DNA of 64,000 nt from Piper betle (Eukaryota; Streptophyta; Magnoliopsida; Piperales; Piperaceae): positions 143,224 through 207,223 of the forward strand of contig JAURVB010014579.1 in NCBI GenBank assembly GCA_033002965.1. Direction: 5' to 3'. Both the position numbers and the translations under genes were made by a program. Positions within the stretch are counted from its first letter, which is position 1. The number at the start of each line of letters is the position of its first letter. This document shows, piece by piece, positions 11,511 through 22,664 of the stretch. Below the pieces are notes generated by a model. That model was not told the DNA's origin and searched no databases. It saw only the letters and a list, made by a program, of their open reading frames with translations.

Positions 11511-12658
11511 AAACTCCTGGCTTCCTGCTCAACGCATCTGCTACCACATTCGCTTTGCCCTCATGATACACTACGTCAATTTCATAATCTGCTAACATTT
11601 CTAACCATCTTCTCTATCTACTATTCCAATCCTTCTATTTGAATATATATTTCAGACTCTGATGATCTGTCAAAAGTCTAAAAGATTTTCCAAACAAGTA
11701 ATGCCTCCATATTCTGAGAGCAAACATGACTGCTGCAAGCTCCAAGTCGTGTGTAGGATAGTTACGCTTATGCACCTTGAGCTAGCGAGATGAATAAGCT
11801 ATAACCTTATCCTTCTACATCAAAACATAACCTAGTCCAATTCTGGAGGCATCTATGTAAACTACAAAATCCTCATGTCCCTCGGGCAATGTGAGGATAG
11901 GTGCTGAAGTCAATGTCTCATTTAGCATCCTGAAACTCTACTCACATTCCTCCAACCACTCAAACAGTTCCTCCTTCCTACTTAACCATGTAAGGGGGGC
12001 TGCTATGGAAGAGAAACCCTGAATGAACTATCTATAGTACCCAGCTAGGTCTAGGAAACTCCGAACGTCCGTAGGTGTCTTCAGTTGTTCACACTAAACT
12101 ACTACTTTTATCTTGGCTAGGTGTATAGAGATGCCTAATGCTGAGATGATATGGTCAAGAAAGTTCACCTGTAACAACCAAAAACTACACTTCAAAAACT
12201 TCTTGTACAACCTATGCTTTCTCAGCGTCTGCAACACTATCTTCAGATTTTGCTCATGTTCTTCCCTCGATGAAGAGTATACCAGTATGTCATGTACAAA
12301 GACGATCACAAACTGGTCCAAATATGGACTGAACACTCTATTCATCAAGTCCATAAGTGCTGCTGGGGCATTGGTCAATCCAAAAGGCATGACCAAAAAC
12401 TCATACTGTCCATACTAGTCCTAAATGTAGTCTTCGGAATGTCTTCTGCTCTAATCTTCAACTGGTAGTCTCTTGACCTTAAATCAATCTTCGAGAAGAT
12501 GATTGTTGAGCTCAACTGGTCAAATAAGTCATCAATGCGAGGAAGAGGGTATCTATTCTTAAAAGTCGCATGGTTCAGCATCCTGTAATCGATGCATAAA
12601 TGCATGCTTCCGTCCTTCTTCTTCGCGAATAACACTGGTGCACCCCATGGGGAAACAC
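11511..12658 (-). pseudogene. pol: RNase H and C-terminal RT of element C
   Basis: Minus strand. RT palm sequence is at 12658-12094: [59 protein letters not shown]. The catalytic box reads FVHD instead of FVDD ([12 protein letters not shown]), so the second-metal aspartate is lost. Connection and RNase H follow at lower coordinates (about 12060-11511) with numerous stops. The 12658 end is the break where a solo LTR inserted; the reading continues at 14537. Confidence 0.85.
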
Positions 12659-12784
12659 GGTAAAAACCATGATTTTTATTACAAGACTCGAACCTAAATA
12701 ATATGAAATAAATATAGATGAACCAATATGGTTGGTTATCAAGTCGACTGGTCATGGTTCGACTTAAGGTCACCTAGAAAATAC

Positions 12785-12995
12785 CTATTCATGAATGGAT
12801 GATGGGGTGTGAGAATTTAATAAAGGGGTCGTTGATCCTAGGAAATACCAATGGATGATGGGGTGTGAGAATTTAATGAAGGGGTCATTGAACCTAGGAA
12901 ATACCAATGGATGATGGGGTGTGAGAATTTAATGAAGGGGCTCGTTGAACATAGGAAATACCAATGGATGATGGGGTATGAGAATTTAATGGAGG
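12785..12995 (+). repeat. Short tandem repeat in U3 of the solo LTR
   Basis: Nearly four units of about 58 bases contain ATGGATGATGGGGTGTGAGA and ATTTAATGAAGGGG. It lies in the part of this LTR that is unlike family A. I see no clear stem in the unit. Confidence 0.85.
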
Positions 12996-13397
12996 GAATG
13001 GTTGAAGTGTATATATATGCAGGAGGAGGGAGTATTTCATCCCTCATCTCCGTCCCAGGCAACCTCCCCATTACTGTGTGAGTATTTCATCCCTCATCTT
13101 ATTTGTTTCCATTAGGATTCTTGCATGCAAGGTTTGTTGAAGACGCCCTGCCAAGTTGCTAGATCTCCAGCGTCTTATGCATGGGGTTCTTTTCGATTGC
13201 TTAGTTGTTTTGTAAATGGACATGTTAATAATTAAATTATCAATTCGATAATGGGGATTTGGATGGGGATAATTGATAATTAATTATCATTAGAATTGCT
13301 GAAAATTTAATAAGGAATGAAGACAAACATGAACTAATTACATCATTTAAAATTGATAGTATATTAGTCATGTAAGTTGCACGTAGGTTCATGCAAA

Positions 13398-13425
13398 ATA
13401 AAATTATACTAATGTATAATTTTAT
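13398..13425 (+). promoter_or_regulatory. Palindromic TATA-like motif in the solo LTR
   Basis: Perfect 12-base arms ATAAAATTATAC / GTATAATTTTAT with loop TAAT. This is the third of four copies of this motif at equivalent LTR positions. Confidence 0.5.
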
Positions 13426-13635
13426 GCCCTCATTCAGATTAGGATTCATGGGTCACAGTCAGACGAAATCACAAGTCAGGTACGTATAATAGGTAGAACA
13501 TCGTATTTTCCTTGTTGGTAGCCTAGGTCGGCCTGAGCCCAGATTTGACCACCATGCACCGAGTGCAACCGGGGTCAAAGAATTGACTCAGTCTGACACG
13601 GGGTCGTATTATGTGCGTAAATTGTGTAATGTATC

Positions 13636-14165
13636 GACATTGTTTTGGAGTAGTGATAGCCGCCCCATAAAAAGGCTACGGCCGGGGTGTGTGAGGCACT
13701 GGCACTAGAATTGGCAGTGAGAGCTTCCCCACAAATGGGGCCTAGTAATCACCTGAGTGCAGTGATAGCCTCCCCATAAAAAGGCTACGGTCGGGGTGTG
13801 TGAGGCACTGGAACTAGAGTTGGCAGTGAGAGCTTCCCCACAAACAGGGGTGTAGCATTCACCTAAGTGCAGTGATAGCCTCCCCATAAAAAAGCTACGG
13901 CCAGGGTGTGCAAGGCACTGGCACTGGAGTGCAGTGATAGCCTTCCCATATAAAGGCTACGGCCGGGGTGTGCGAGGCACTGACACTAGAATTGGTAGTG
14001 AGAGCTTCCCCACAAACGGGGCGTAGCAATCACCTGAGTGCAGTGATAGCTTCCCCACAAAAAGGCTACGGCTGGGGTGTGCGAGGCACTAGTACTGGAG
14101 ACGGTAGTGGTAGCCTCCCCACAAAAGGGCTACGGCCGAGGTGTGCGAATCACAGCGGATACCTC
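13636..14165 (+). repeat. A-type tandem hairpin array in the solo LTR
   Basis: Repeated units carry GTGATAGCC(T/G)CCCCATAAAAAGGCTACGG and, alternately, AGAGCTTCCCCACAAACGGGG. TAGCC pairs with GGCTA, and TTCCCC with GGGG. The same array type fills the predicted intron of both LTRs of element A. Confidence 0.85.
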
Positions 14166-14536
14166 CTCCGCATTGTTTTGGAGTGTAGCGGAATCGCTCC
14201 ACCGCATATTAAAATAAACATAAGGAAATAGTGGAATGTACTTGAATTGTTTTATCTATTATAGTACTTAGTGTTGAAATCACTAACGCGGAATTGCCTC
14301 CGCAGGTGTGCAGATACGAAAGTAGGTGATTGACAACCAGGGCATGGAGCAAAATAAATATGACTCCTTTTATTATTTATTTGAGAAATAAGTGTGGCTA
14401 CTGGGAAATGGTCTAAGACTGTGGGATCTTTATATATGTTTTTGTTAAATAAAAATGTTACACATATTTGCTTAATTGTGAGTAACACATGGCCAGCTTG
14501 GCCCACAATGTTGTGACAAATGGCCGGGTCGTTACA

Positions 14537-14820
14537 AACACTTGGTCTGATGAATCTTTGTTCCAATAGTGCTGTAACTGCTCCTTGAGTTCCTTGAGCT
14601 CAAGAGGTGCTATCATGTACGGTGCTCTAGAAATTGGTGTTGTTCCATGCATCAGCTCAATGGAAAGGTCTACCTCTCTGTCTGGTGGCAATCCACTAAT
14701 CTCCTTTGGGAATACATCAGTGAATTCTTTGACCACCAAAATCTCCTCAATGCTTTGTTTATCCCCTAAACCACTCTGCTCAGGCAAAACTAATGTTCTC
14801 ATTATTTGTTCACTGCCTCT
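14537..14820 (-). pseudogene. pol: N-terminal RT and linker of element C
   Basis: Minus strand: EFTDVFPKEISGLPPDREVDL, then [18 protein letters not shown] and FIRPSV at the solo LTR junction. It is homologous to 36246-36440. A frame change near LLDQGF breaks the reading. Directly upstream the sequence runs into gag, so the aspartic protease is missing from C. Confidence 0.8.
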
Positions 14821-15598
14821 ATCTAACTGTCTCGGTGGTTGTTGGTCCCCGCCTCTCTGGCCTTGACCTTGGCCCTATTGGCCTCTTTGCTGTGGTTGCT
14901 GCTAGAGAGCTGGGAGTGCAAGTCTCAATGGAGGCGCTGTGAGCGTCACATATTGGGTCTGGCCAGTTGAACAAGTTGTGGCTTTGTGCCCTGGTTGACC
15001 GCAACTATATGATACCTTAGTGCCTACTCTGCAATCTGTGGCTCAATGTCCTGGCTAACTGCAACTATAACAAACATCCGTGCCTACTCTGCATTCACCC
15101 CTATGATGGTTTTGGCAACTCTAATAGAAGGGTGCACTGTAGCCCAAGACTTGGCCATCCATAGCCATCATGGCAACTAGTGCATCTGTTCGACGTCTTT
15201 GTTGTGCTCCTTGCTCTGGCTGACACAGTCTAGGGTGTTGCTACTTCTGGTCAAAATCTCAGCGAGGTTAGTAGCTATAACTCATTCTACCTCACTTGGA
15301 GCTCTCGCAACATAACCGAAGGTAGCAAACTTCCTATCCAAATAGGCCATCTTGATCTTATTATGGAGGCCTTCATAAAATCGTTCTATCCTTCTTCCTT
15401 TGATGGGGACCAAATCTAGTGTAAATCTCTCCAGAGCTCTAAACCTGGTCTCATATTGCACTACCGTCATGGGTCCCTGCCTCAATGTCTAGAATTCCCA
15501 TTCCTTCCTCTTCCAGATATTTGGCGGAAAGTACTTTCTATCGAATTCCACTTTGAATTCCTCTCGAGTGATGTCCTGGGATGAGCAAATGTGGAATT
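14821..15598 (-). pseudogene. gag: gag C-terminal part of element C with three zinc knuckles
   Basis: Minus strand. About 15590-15282 encodes the gag core end: EEFKVEFDRKYFPP, KEWEF, then RQGPMTVVQYETRFRALERF. Between about 15130 and 14985 there are three zinc-knuckle-like motifs: SCQNHHRGEC, then CYSC with a downstream GH and C interrupted by a stop, and YSCGQPGHKATTC. Stops and frame changes are frequent. The reading is broken at 15598 by the B insertion and continues at 26347. Confidence 0.8.
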
Positions 15599-15884
15599 TG
15601 GCACTAAATCTATAAAACCCACGATTTTTCTCCTTATTATATTTTTGAGGATGAAAATTCCCAACTTGGGGAAATTGTAAAACCCAAAACAAAATAATTA
15701 AGTTATTTTATTTAGGGTTTTGTAAATCTTAGAACGAATCTTAAATATTAGTTAATTAAATTAATTCTTGGGAATCAATATCATAAATTATCAATTATAC
15801 CTTTAGAGTACCAATACAATGGTATTAATTAATGATTTTAAATAAGTTTTATTTGTTAATTTTTTGTGATTGAGAGTATTGAGT
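15599..15884 (+). mobile_element. B-family remnant, left part: internal tail and 3' LTR start
   Basis: Bases 15599-15675 resemble the end of a B or A internal region and end in a purine-rich tract (CCAACTTGGGGAAAT). The 3' LTR starts at 15676 (TGTAAAACCC) and runs 209 bp before element A interrupts it. It resumes at 25316. GAATT at 15594-15598 and GAATC at 26347-26351 may be the target duplication. If so, nearly all of the 5' part was lost after insertion. Confidence 0.75.
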
Positions 15885-15906
15885 TGTAAAGACCCGGAAA
15901 AATAAA

Positions 15907-15943
<37 letters not shown>

Positions 15944-17763
15944 TCGACACGGTGGGATCGAACGTTGGTATCCATGAATTTATTTAAATTATTTACCCGC
16001 TACCCGATTAATTATCAATTACCCGGTCAAGTGGAAAGTATTAGTTAACCGGTTAAGTATTTTTACCCGGTTAAGTAAACCATACCATTTAACCATTTAA
16101 ACTAGTAAAGTGAACCGTATCACTTACCCATTTACCCGGCAACGAAGTGTGTTTTCATAAACCCTAGGCCTTCTTTCATTTTATAAGGAGAAGGAGGGGG
16201 GGCGTCATGCACATAAGCTCCTTGGACAAACGCCGGCTTCCCCATTGTTTTGGTAAGTTTCTTCCTCTCTTCTTCTTAGTTTGCATGCATACATATGATC
16301 AAAGATTATAATACAAGATAATCATGGAAACTAAGACCTGAAATCAACAAGAAAAAGGGAGGATGTAACTGGATTAGAACCAGGAATTCACCCACGAACA
16401 TAAGTTGCTGCCGTGCAGCAATTCTTGTGTGTTTGTGATTAATTACAGCAACAAGTCATAATCTTTTGCTAATCAGTTGCTGCATCAACGTCCTTACTCA
16501 TGTTGTAGTAATTAAAGGTGAGATTTCATAGAATTTACAGCCAAGAATGGTAGCACGTCCTGCTGAAATTGCCAAGGATGGTAGCATGTCCTGCTGAATT
16601 GCAGCAACAGCACCATGGCGTTTGTGTCACGACCAATTGCATATACCACGCTGTAGGGTAGTGTTTCTCTTCTTCTGGGCATTGGGTTGTTGTGCGGGAA
16701 GAAGGGGACGCGTGGGGCGGTGCTGCTGGCCACGTCTGAGTCGCCATAGCAGCAGGTCGAGGTCGCCATGGCTGCTGGTTCGTCGCTGTGGTGGTGCAGT
16801 CGCCCTTTGATTTTTGCTGCTAATTTGGTTGCTAGGAAAGGGAGACAATGGGTGAAGGATAGGATCTAGATTTTGGTCGAAAGAGAAGAGCTTGGTGCTG
16901 GTTTTGGATGAAGAGAAGAATGGTGACGGTAAGAAGAAGAAGAAGAATGGTGGCCGGGGTGTGTGAGGCACTGGCACTGAGTGCAGTGATAGCCGCCCCA
17001 TAAAAAGGCTACGGCCGGGGTGTGTGAGGCACTGGCACTAGAGTTGGCAGTGAGAGCTTCCCCACAAACGGGGCATAGCGATCACCTGAGTGCAGTGATA
17101 GCCGCCCCACAAAAAGGCTACGGCTGGGGTGTGCAAGGCATTAGCACTGGAGTGCAGTGATAGCCTCCCCATAAAAAGGCTACGGCCGGGGTGTGTGAGG
17201 CACTGGCACTAGAATTAGTAGTGAGAGCTTCCCCACAAACGGGGCATAGCAATCACCCGAGTGCAGTGATAGCTACCCCACGAAAAGGCTACGGCCGGGG
17301 TGTGCGAGGCACTGGCACTGGAGACGGTAGTGGTAGCCTCCCCATAAAAAGGCTACGGCCGGGGTGTGCGGATCACAGCGGACACCTCCTCCGCATTGTT
17401 TTGGAGTATAGCGGAATCGCTCCACCGCATATTAAAATAAATATATGAAAATGGTGGAATGTACTTGTTTGTTTTATCTATTATACTACTTAGTGTTGTA
17501 ATCACTAACGCGGAATTGCCTCCGCAGGTGTGCAGATCCGAGATTAGATGATTGACAACTAGAGCATGGAGCAAAGTAATATGAGGACTCCTTTTTGTTA
17601 TTTAATTGAGGAATAAGTGTGGCTGCTGGGAAACGGTCCAAGACTGTGGGATTTTATTATAAGTTATGATTTCTAATAATGTTTGACATAATTGCTTTAA
17701 TTTTGAGTAACACCTAGCCAGTTAGGCCCACAATATTATCATGAAAAATGGCGGGTCGTTACA
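15885..17763 (+). mobile_element. 5' LTR of element A (1879 bp, internally deleted)
   Basis: It starts TGTAAAGACCC and ends GGGTCGTTACA. The target duplication TGAGT is at 15880-15884 and 25311-25315. Compared with the 3' LTR it lacks about 819 bp (23681-24499 of the 3' copy), joined at 16950/16952 where both sides share GG. The lost part holds the TATA-like palindrome, the donor-like site and the shared module. The remaining part differs from the 3' LTR at roughly 16 positions by eye, mostly C:G to T:A. An AT dinucleotide run lies at 15909-15935. Confidence 0.95.
16965..17365 (+). repeat. A-type tandem hairpin array in the A 5' LTR
   Basis: Units carry TAGCCGCCCCATAAAAAGG/CTACGG and AGAGCTTCCCCACAAACGGGG. 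It is the downstream part of the array, retained after the deletion at 16950. The acceptor-like site follows at 17527. Confidence 0.85.
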
Positions 17764-17765
17764 GG

Positions 17766-17777
17766 TGGTATCAGAGC
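17766..17777 (+). other. Primer binding site of element A
   Basis: TGGTATCAGAGC lies two bases after the 5' LTR. It is complementary to the 3' end of initiator methionine tRNA. Confidence 0.9.
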
Positions 17778-17897
17778 GAGGTTTCCCAAAAGCTCACATC
17801 TTATGACTCAAGTACCTTGTTGAAGAGTCCAATATCTATCTTTCTCCGTCATTAGGAAAAAAATATTTTTTTCTATAACATAACGAATAAATTTTAG

Positions 17898-20800
17898 ATG
17901 GCAGGCACCCGAAGGAAGTCGAGTCAAGCTGCGCAGTCGGACACAAACATGGAGAGTGTGTTAGGCCAAATTTTGACGGCCATACAGGGACTAGCGCAGG
18001 CTTCAGAAAATACCAGTTCTGTGGTTCAGAACATGGTGCAGAGGTTACCGGGATTGGTAATGGGGAATGGAGCTCCAAATTCGGCTGCGGGTCCTAGTAA
18101 CGTCCCAAATGGGAATCAGGGGAGCGCCCAAGAGCGGGTAGGAATGGCTGACCCGGGCGAGCGAGGAGAACTTCCAAACCCGGTGCCACCGGTAGTCCGA
18201 CAAGTGGTACTGCCAGTTGGGGATGACAGTGATCGATACACTGTAGAAAAATTTCGGAAGAACGGAGCTGAGGTATTCATTGGGGGAACTGATCCAATGA
18301 AGGCGGAGAGCTGGTTGGACATTATTGAGAAAGCATTTAGAGCTCTCTCTGTGCCTCATCGCCATCAAGTACGGTTGGCGACATGCATGCTTCAGGAGGA
18401 AGCATCATATTGGTGGAAGTCCATGGAGAAGACTGTGTTCCATCAACGGGAGATTTCGTCCATTCCTTGGGCGGAATTTGTAACAGCTTTCAATGGACAA
18501 TATTTTCCTGAGTCTGTTGTTCAGAAGAAAGCACTGGAATTTGCCACTCTAACTCAGAAGGATGATTCAGTCCGAGAGTATGCCAAAAATTTCTTGCAAT
18601 TGGAGAGATTTGCACCTGGGAGTCTGGCAACTGCCCGGGCCAGAGCAGACAAATTTTTCTGGGGGTTGAAGCCCGAATTGAGGAGTAGGGTTGCTACAGC
18701 GCCAAGAGGCACTATAACTGAAGTGATTGAAGCAGCCACTACTCATGAGTTGGTGTACGACTATGTCCGTGCACAGAAACAAGGGAAGGCTACTATACAA
18801 CATAAGAATGCCAACCAGGGGAGTAGCAAAAACAGGTCTGAAGAACACCAGCAGCAGAACTATCAACGGAATGTCGATGGGAACCGAAAAAGGAAGTTTC
18901 AGGAGATTCCGTATCGACTATGTAAAAATTGCAACAAAATGCATTCAGGGCTATGCAGGGAGCCCCGTCGGTGCTACAATTGCGGAAGGATGGGACACTT
19001 ACAAAGCGATTGTCGTCAGCCCTTGAAGCAACAACAGGAGCAACCTGAAAAGGAGAAGACACCAGCTCCTAATCGCTACCCAGCACCTGCAAAACCAGTG
19101 GACAAAGGGAAGGCGAAACTTTTTGCAGTCGACGTCGAGGACGCTGAGAACGAGGACCACACAGTTCGAGGTAAAATCCTGATTCAAAGTGTTAGTGTGG
19201 ATGTTTTATTTGATTCGGGGTGTACACATTCATTCCTATCATCCCGATTAGTTAAGAGTTTGGGACTCCAAACGTCTACATTACCTAAGACTTATAGGGT
19301 CACTACTGCAACGGGAGACGGGGAAGTCACAACGTTAGGAGTGACTAACCTATCCTTGGATATACAAGGGAAACCCTATGTATGGAATTTCATTGTCTAT
19401 GGGATAATAGGCTTTGATGTACTATTGGGAATGGACTGGTTGTCTGCACACCAGGCTTTCCTCGACTGTAAAGGGAGGAGAGTGTTGACTAAACCTTGTA
19501 ATTGTGAGATGGGGGTCATTTTCCAAGGGTCATGGAATGATTCATCCTCTTGTATTGTGTTGGTTAGTGAGGCAACTGAGTGGTTTGGTGAGGGTTGTAA
19601 AGTCTTTTCGGCAACTCTAGAAGAGTCTGAGTCCAAACCCAGAGAGTTGTCCATGATTCCGGTGGTAGCAGAATTTCCGGACGTATTTCCAAGTGAACTT
19701 CCAGGGTTACCTCCTAAGCGGGCAGTGGAGTTTGTCATTGACCTAGCACCGGGAGTATCACCAATTTCTAAAGCACCATACCGCATGGCTCCAGCAGAAC
19801 TCAAGGAGTTAAAAAGTCAATTAGAAGAGCTGCTGCAGGCAGGCTTCATACGACCAAGTACTTCACCCTGGGGAGCCCCTGTTCTTTTTGTAAAGAAGAA
19901 GGATGGCTCACTTCGATTGTGTGTTGACTATCGCCAGCTCAATCAAGTGACAGTCAAGAATCGGTACCCCTTACCGAGGATTGATGATTTATTTGATCAG
20001 TTGAAAACAGCCGGAATATTCTCAAAAATAGACTTGCGGTCCGGATATCATCAACTGCGGGTGAAGGAATCTGACATACAGAAAACGGCTTTCCGAACTC
20101 GCTATGGACATTATGAGTTTCTGGTTATGCCTTTTGGTCTGACAAATGCACCAGCGGCTTTTATGTCACTTATGAACACGGTGTTCCACGAATACTTGGA
20201 TAAGTTTATTATTGTGTTTGTGGACGACATTCTGGTCTATTCAAATAATGAGGAGGACCATGGGAAACACTTGTCCATTGCTCTTCAAGTTTTGAGAGAT
20301 AATCAACTGTTCGCCAAATTATCAAAGTGTGACTTCTGGCTGAAGGAGGTGAACTTCCTCGGACATGTTGTCTCAAAGGCGGGAGTCGCTGTGGATCCAT
20401 CAAAAGTGAGAGCAGTTACTGATTGGCCACAACCCAAGTCAGTCACAGATATCCGAAGTTTCCTTGGACTAGCAGGTTACTATCGGAAGTTCATTAAAGA
20501 TTTCTCCTTGGTGGCATCGCCAATGACTAAGCTTACACGCAAGGGGGTTAAGTTCGAATGGAGTAACAAGTGTGAGGAGAGTTTCCAATCTTTGAAGAAG
20601 AGTTTAACTACTGCACCAGTTTTGACTATACCAAATGGCAATGAAGGATTCGTGGTCTTCAGTGATGCATCTCTAGTGGGGTTAGGATGTGTCCTTATGC
20701 AAGATGGTAAAGTGGTGGCTTACGCCTCTCGCCAATTGAAGATTCACGAGCAAAATTATGCAACCCATGACTTGGAACTGGCAGCAGTGGTTTTTGCCCT

Positions 20801-22535
20801 AAAGATTTGGAGGCATTACTTGTACGGAGCCCAGTTCGAAGTTTTCACCGACCATCAAAGTTTGAAGTATATCTTCACCCAGAATGACCTTAACCTTCGA
20901 CAGAGACGGTGGATGGAATACTTGAAGGACTATGATTTCCAAATTTTATACCATCCGGGAAAAGCAAACGTTGTAGCCGACGCGTTGAGTCGGAAGGGCA
21001 AGGTGGACAAGGGTCAACAACTAGCTAGACTTTGGGCTATGTCAGCTGAGGTGGTAGCTATTAACCCGGTGGAACGTATGACAGGACTACTGGCAAACCT
21101 GGTTATCTCCAATGAATTGGTGGACCGAGTTAAGCTAACACAAATGGAAGATGAGAAGCTCAATGAAATGTTGGACAAAACTCCCAACATTGTAGCAGAT
21201 TCCAACAGTGTAATCAGATTTAGAGGGAGATTGTGTGTACCCAACAATGATGCATTAAAACGAGATATTCTAAAAGAAGCTCATCGTTCAAGGTTCTCAA
21301 TACACCCTGGTGTTACAAAGATGTACCAGGACTTGAAACGAACCTACTGGTGGGTTGGAATGAAGAGGGATGTGGTGGATTTTGTTTCCAAGTGTCAGAC
21401 GTGCCAATTGATCAAAGCCCAACATCAACTACCCGGTGGATTATTACAACCTTTGGAGATACCTACCTGGAAATGGGAGCGTGTCACATGTGATTTTATT
21501 ACTAAACTCCCAAGGACTTTGAAGAGACATGACTCTATATGGGTAGTTGTGGACCGTTTGACTAAGGCAGCTCATTTTATCCCCACAAAATCAACAAGGA
21601 CGGCGGAATACTTAGCAGAACTGTACATAAATAACATTGTCAGGCTGCATGGAATTCCAAAGGAGATAGTCTCTGACAGAGATCCCCTATTCACGTCACA
21701 TTTTTGGGAAGTTTTCCAAAAAGCTATGGGGACCCAAATCAAGTTAAGTACAGCATATCACCCCCAAACTGATGGTCAGAGTGAGAGGACCAATCAAACC
21801 TTGGAGGATTTGTTGAGAGCTTGCATCCTCGACTGGGGAGGAGATTGGGAGAAACACTTAGCCTTGGCTGAATTCACCTATAATAACTCTTACCAAGCCA
21901 GTATAGGAATGGCACCGTTTGAAGCCTTATACGGTAGGCCTTGTCGATCTCCATCATGCTGGTTGGAGTCTACAGAGATGGTTATAGTCGGGCCAGAGAT
22001 GGTGAGAGAAGCAGCTGAAAAGGTGCAACTCATCCAGCAAAGGCTTAAGGCAGCTCAGGATCGGCAGAAAAGTTATGCTGATACTCGAAGGAAGGACTTA
22101 GAATTCCAAGTTGGGGAGTTCGTCTACCTTAAGACCTCACCTAAAAAGGGAGTGATCAGATTTAGAACATCAGGGAAGTTGAAGCCAAGATTCATAGGAC
22201 CATTTCCAATTTTGGATCGAATCGGAAGTTGTGCATATAGATTAGCATTACCACCAAGCCTTGATGGTGTACACAATGTCTTTCATGTGTCAATGCTAAA
22301 GAAATATGTACGAGATGAGAATCACATTATCACAAATTTTGCAGATTTAGAGCTACAGTCGGATTTAACCTACGAGGAAAAACCGATTCGAATCTTGGCA
22401 AGGGAAACAAAGACACTCCGTAGCAAGGAGATCCCTTTGGTAAAGGTATTATGGAGAAATCAGGGATCAGAAGAAGCGACATGGGAGACTGAACAGGAAA
22501 TGGCCAGAAAATATCCTAGCTTGTTTGTAGCATAA
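17898..22535 (+). CDS. gag-pol: Intact Ty3/Gypsy (Tekay/Del chromovirus) Gag-Pol polyprotein
   Basis: One uninterrupted frame of 1545 codons holds all functions of a chromoviral retrotransposon. Gag core is at about residues 115-245. Zinc-knuckle motifs are C342/C345/H349/C353 and C359/C362/H367/C372. Aspartic protease has D439-S-G. RT has D712 and the FVDD box (774-777). RNase H has D923, E960, D985 and D1028. Integrase has H1129/H1136/C1166/C1169 and the catalytic D1199, D1260, E1296 with 35 residues between the last two. The GPF/Y module is near 1434. A group II chromodomain (1495-1545) lacks the usual first cage aromatics and would target insertion to heterochromatin. The start at 17898 is the first ATG after the leader and matches MAGTR/MADTH of related copies. 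Lineage is by motif recognition. Every catalytic residue looked for is present. Expression is doubtful because the 5' LTR is deleted. Confidence 0.97.
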   Translation: MAGTRRKSSQAAQSDTNMESVLGQILTAIQGLAQASENTSSVVQNMVQRLPGLVMGNGAPNSAAGPSNVPNGNQGSAQERVGMADPGERGELPNPVPPVVRQVVLPVGDDSDRYTVEKFRKNGAEVFIGGTDPMKAESWLDIIEKAFRALSVPHRHQVRLATCMLQEEASYWWKSMEKTVFHQREISSIPWAEFVTAFNGQYFPESVVQKKALEFATLTQKDDSVREYAKNFLQLERFAPGSLATARARADKFFWGLKPELRSRVATAPRGTITEVIEAATTHELVYDYVRAQKQGKATIQHKNANQGSSKNRSEEHQQQNYQRNVDGNRKRKFQEIPYRLCKNCNKMHSGLCREPRRCYNCGRMGHLQSDCRQPLKQQQEQPEKEKTPAPNRYPAPAKPVDKGKAKLFAVDVEDAENEDHTVRGKILIQSVSVDVLFDSGCTHSFLSSRLVKSLGLQTSTLPKTYRVTTATGDGEVTTLGVTNLSLDIQGKPYVWNFIVYGIIGFDVLLGMDWLSAHQAFLDCKGRRVLTKPCNCEMGVIFQGSWNDSSSCIVLVSEATEWFGEGCKVFSATLEESESKPRELSMIPVVAEFPDVFPSELPGLPPKRAVEFVIDLAPGVSPISKAPYRMAPAELKELKSQLEELLQAGFIRPSTSPWGAPVLFVKKKDGSLRLCVDYRQLNQVTVKNRYPLPRIDDLFDQLKTAGIFSKIDLRSGYHQLRVKESDIQKTAFRTRYGHYEFLVMPFGLTNAPAAFMSLMNTVFHEYLDKFIIVFVDDILVYSNNEEDHGKHLSIALQVLRDNQLFAKLSKCDFWLKEVNFLGHVVSKAGVAVDPSKVRAVTDWPQPKSVTDIRSFLGLAGYYRKFIKDFSLVASPMTKLTRKGVKFEWSNKCEESFQSLKKSLTTAPVLTIPNGNEGFVVFSDASLVGLGCVLMQDGKVVAYASRQLKIHEQNYATHDLELAAVVFALKIWRHYLYGAQFEVFTDHQSLKYIFTQNDLNLRQRRWMEYLKDYDFQILYHPGKANVVADALSRKGKVDKGQQLARLWAMSAEVVAINPVERMTGLLANLVISNELVDRVKLTQMEDEKLNEMLDKTPNIVADSNSVIRFRGRLCVPNNDALKRDILKEAHRSRFSIHPGVTKMYQDLKRTYWWVGMKRDVVDFVSKCQTCQLIKAQHQLPGGLLQPLEIPTWKWERVTCDFITKLPRTLKRHDSIWVVVDRLTKAAHFIPTKSTRTAEYLAELYINNIVRLHGIPKEIVSDRDPLFTSHFWEVFQKAMGTQIKLSTAYHPQTDGQSERTNQTLEDLLRACILDWGGDWEKHLALAEFTYNNSYQASIGMAPFEALYGRPCRSPSCWLESTEMVIVGPEMVREAAEKVQLIQQRLKAAQDRQKSYADTRRKDLEFQVGEFVYLKTSPKKGVIRFRTSGKLKPRFIGPFPILDRIGSCAYRLALPPSLDGVHNVFHVSMLKKYVRDENHIITNFADLELQSDLTYEEKPIRILARETKTLRSKEIPLVKVLWRNQGSEEATWETEQEMARKYPSLFVA

Positions 22536-22587
22536 AATCTATGTAAATCAAATTTATGCTATGATATTTCGGGGACGAAATAGTTCT

Positions 22588-22600
22588 AAGTTGGGGAGAT
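22588..22600 (+). other. Polypurine tract of element A
   Basis: AAGTTGGGGAGAT abuts the 3' LTR start and is the plus-strand primer site. The same context occurs in B copies (CTGGGGAGAT, CTTGGGGAAAT). Confidence 0.8.
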
Positions 22601-22620
22601 TGTAAAGACCCGGAAAATAA

Positions 22621-22664
<44 letters not shown>

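Larger units (their letters stand above)
12659..14536 (+). mobile_element. Solo LTR inserted in element C pol (A-related)
   Basis: Flanked by a perfect 5-bp target duplication, AACAC, at 12654-12658 and 14537-14541. Removing it makes the RT coding sequence of C contiguous between IRPSV and SPWGAP. The end GGGTCGTTACA is canonical. The start reads GGTAAAAACC where TGTAAA is expected, a probable first-base mutation. Bases 13385-14536 are colinear with the A 3' LTR (24140-25310): palindrome, donor-like site at 13480, shared module, hairpin array, acceptor-like end at 14305. The first 700 bases differ from A. So it is a sister subfamily with another U3. Confidence 0.9.

Noticed and set aside
13636..14165. 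Regular repeats resembling a CRISPR array
   Set aside because: Units vary, there are no unique spacers or cas genes, the setting is a plant LTR, and the same array is found in both LTRs of element A.
12659..14536. Equal length of this solo LTR (1878) and the A 5' LTR (1879) taken as the same subfamily
   Set aside because: The 5' 700 bases differ and the A copy is short only because of its 819-bp deletion. The match is coincidence.
16250..16282. GTAAGT...CTTCTTCTTAG as a tiny intron in the A LTR
   Set aside because: At about 30 bases it is too short for a plant intron. The conserved donor and acceptor elsewhere in the LTR fit better.
16512..17001. Frames of 60-124 codons on both strands, repeated at 23233-23759
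   Set aside because: They are the two LTRs of element A. The frames recur because the LTR recurs, not because a protein is conserved.
17766..17777. tRNA gene at a primer binding site
   Set aside because: Only 12 bases match the tRNA end; no cloverleaf follows.
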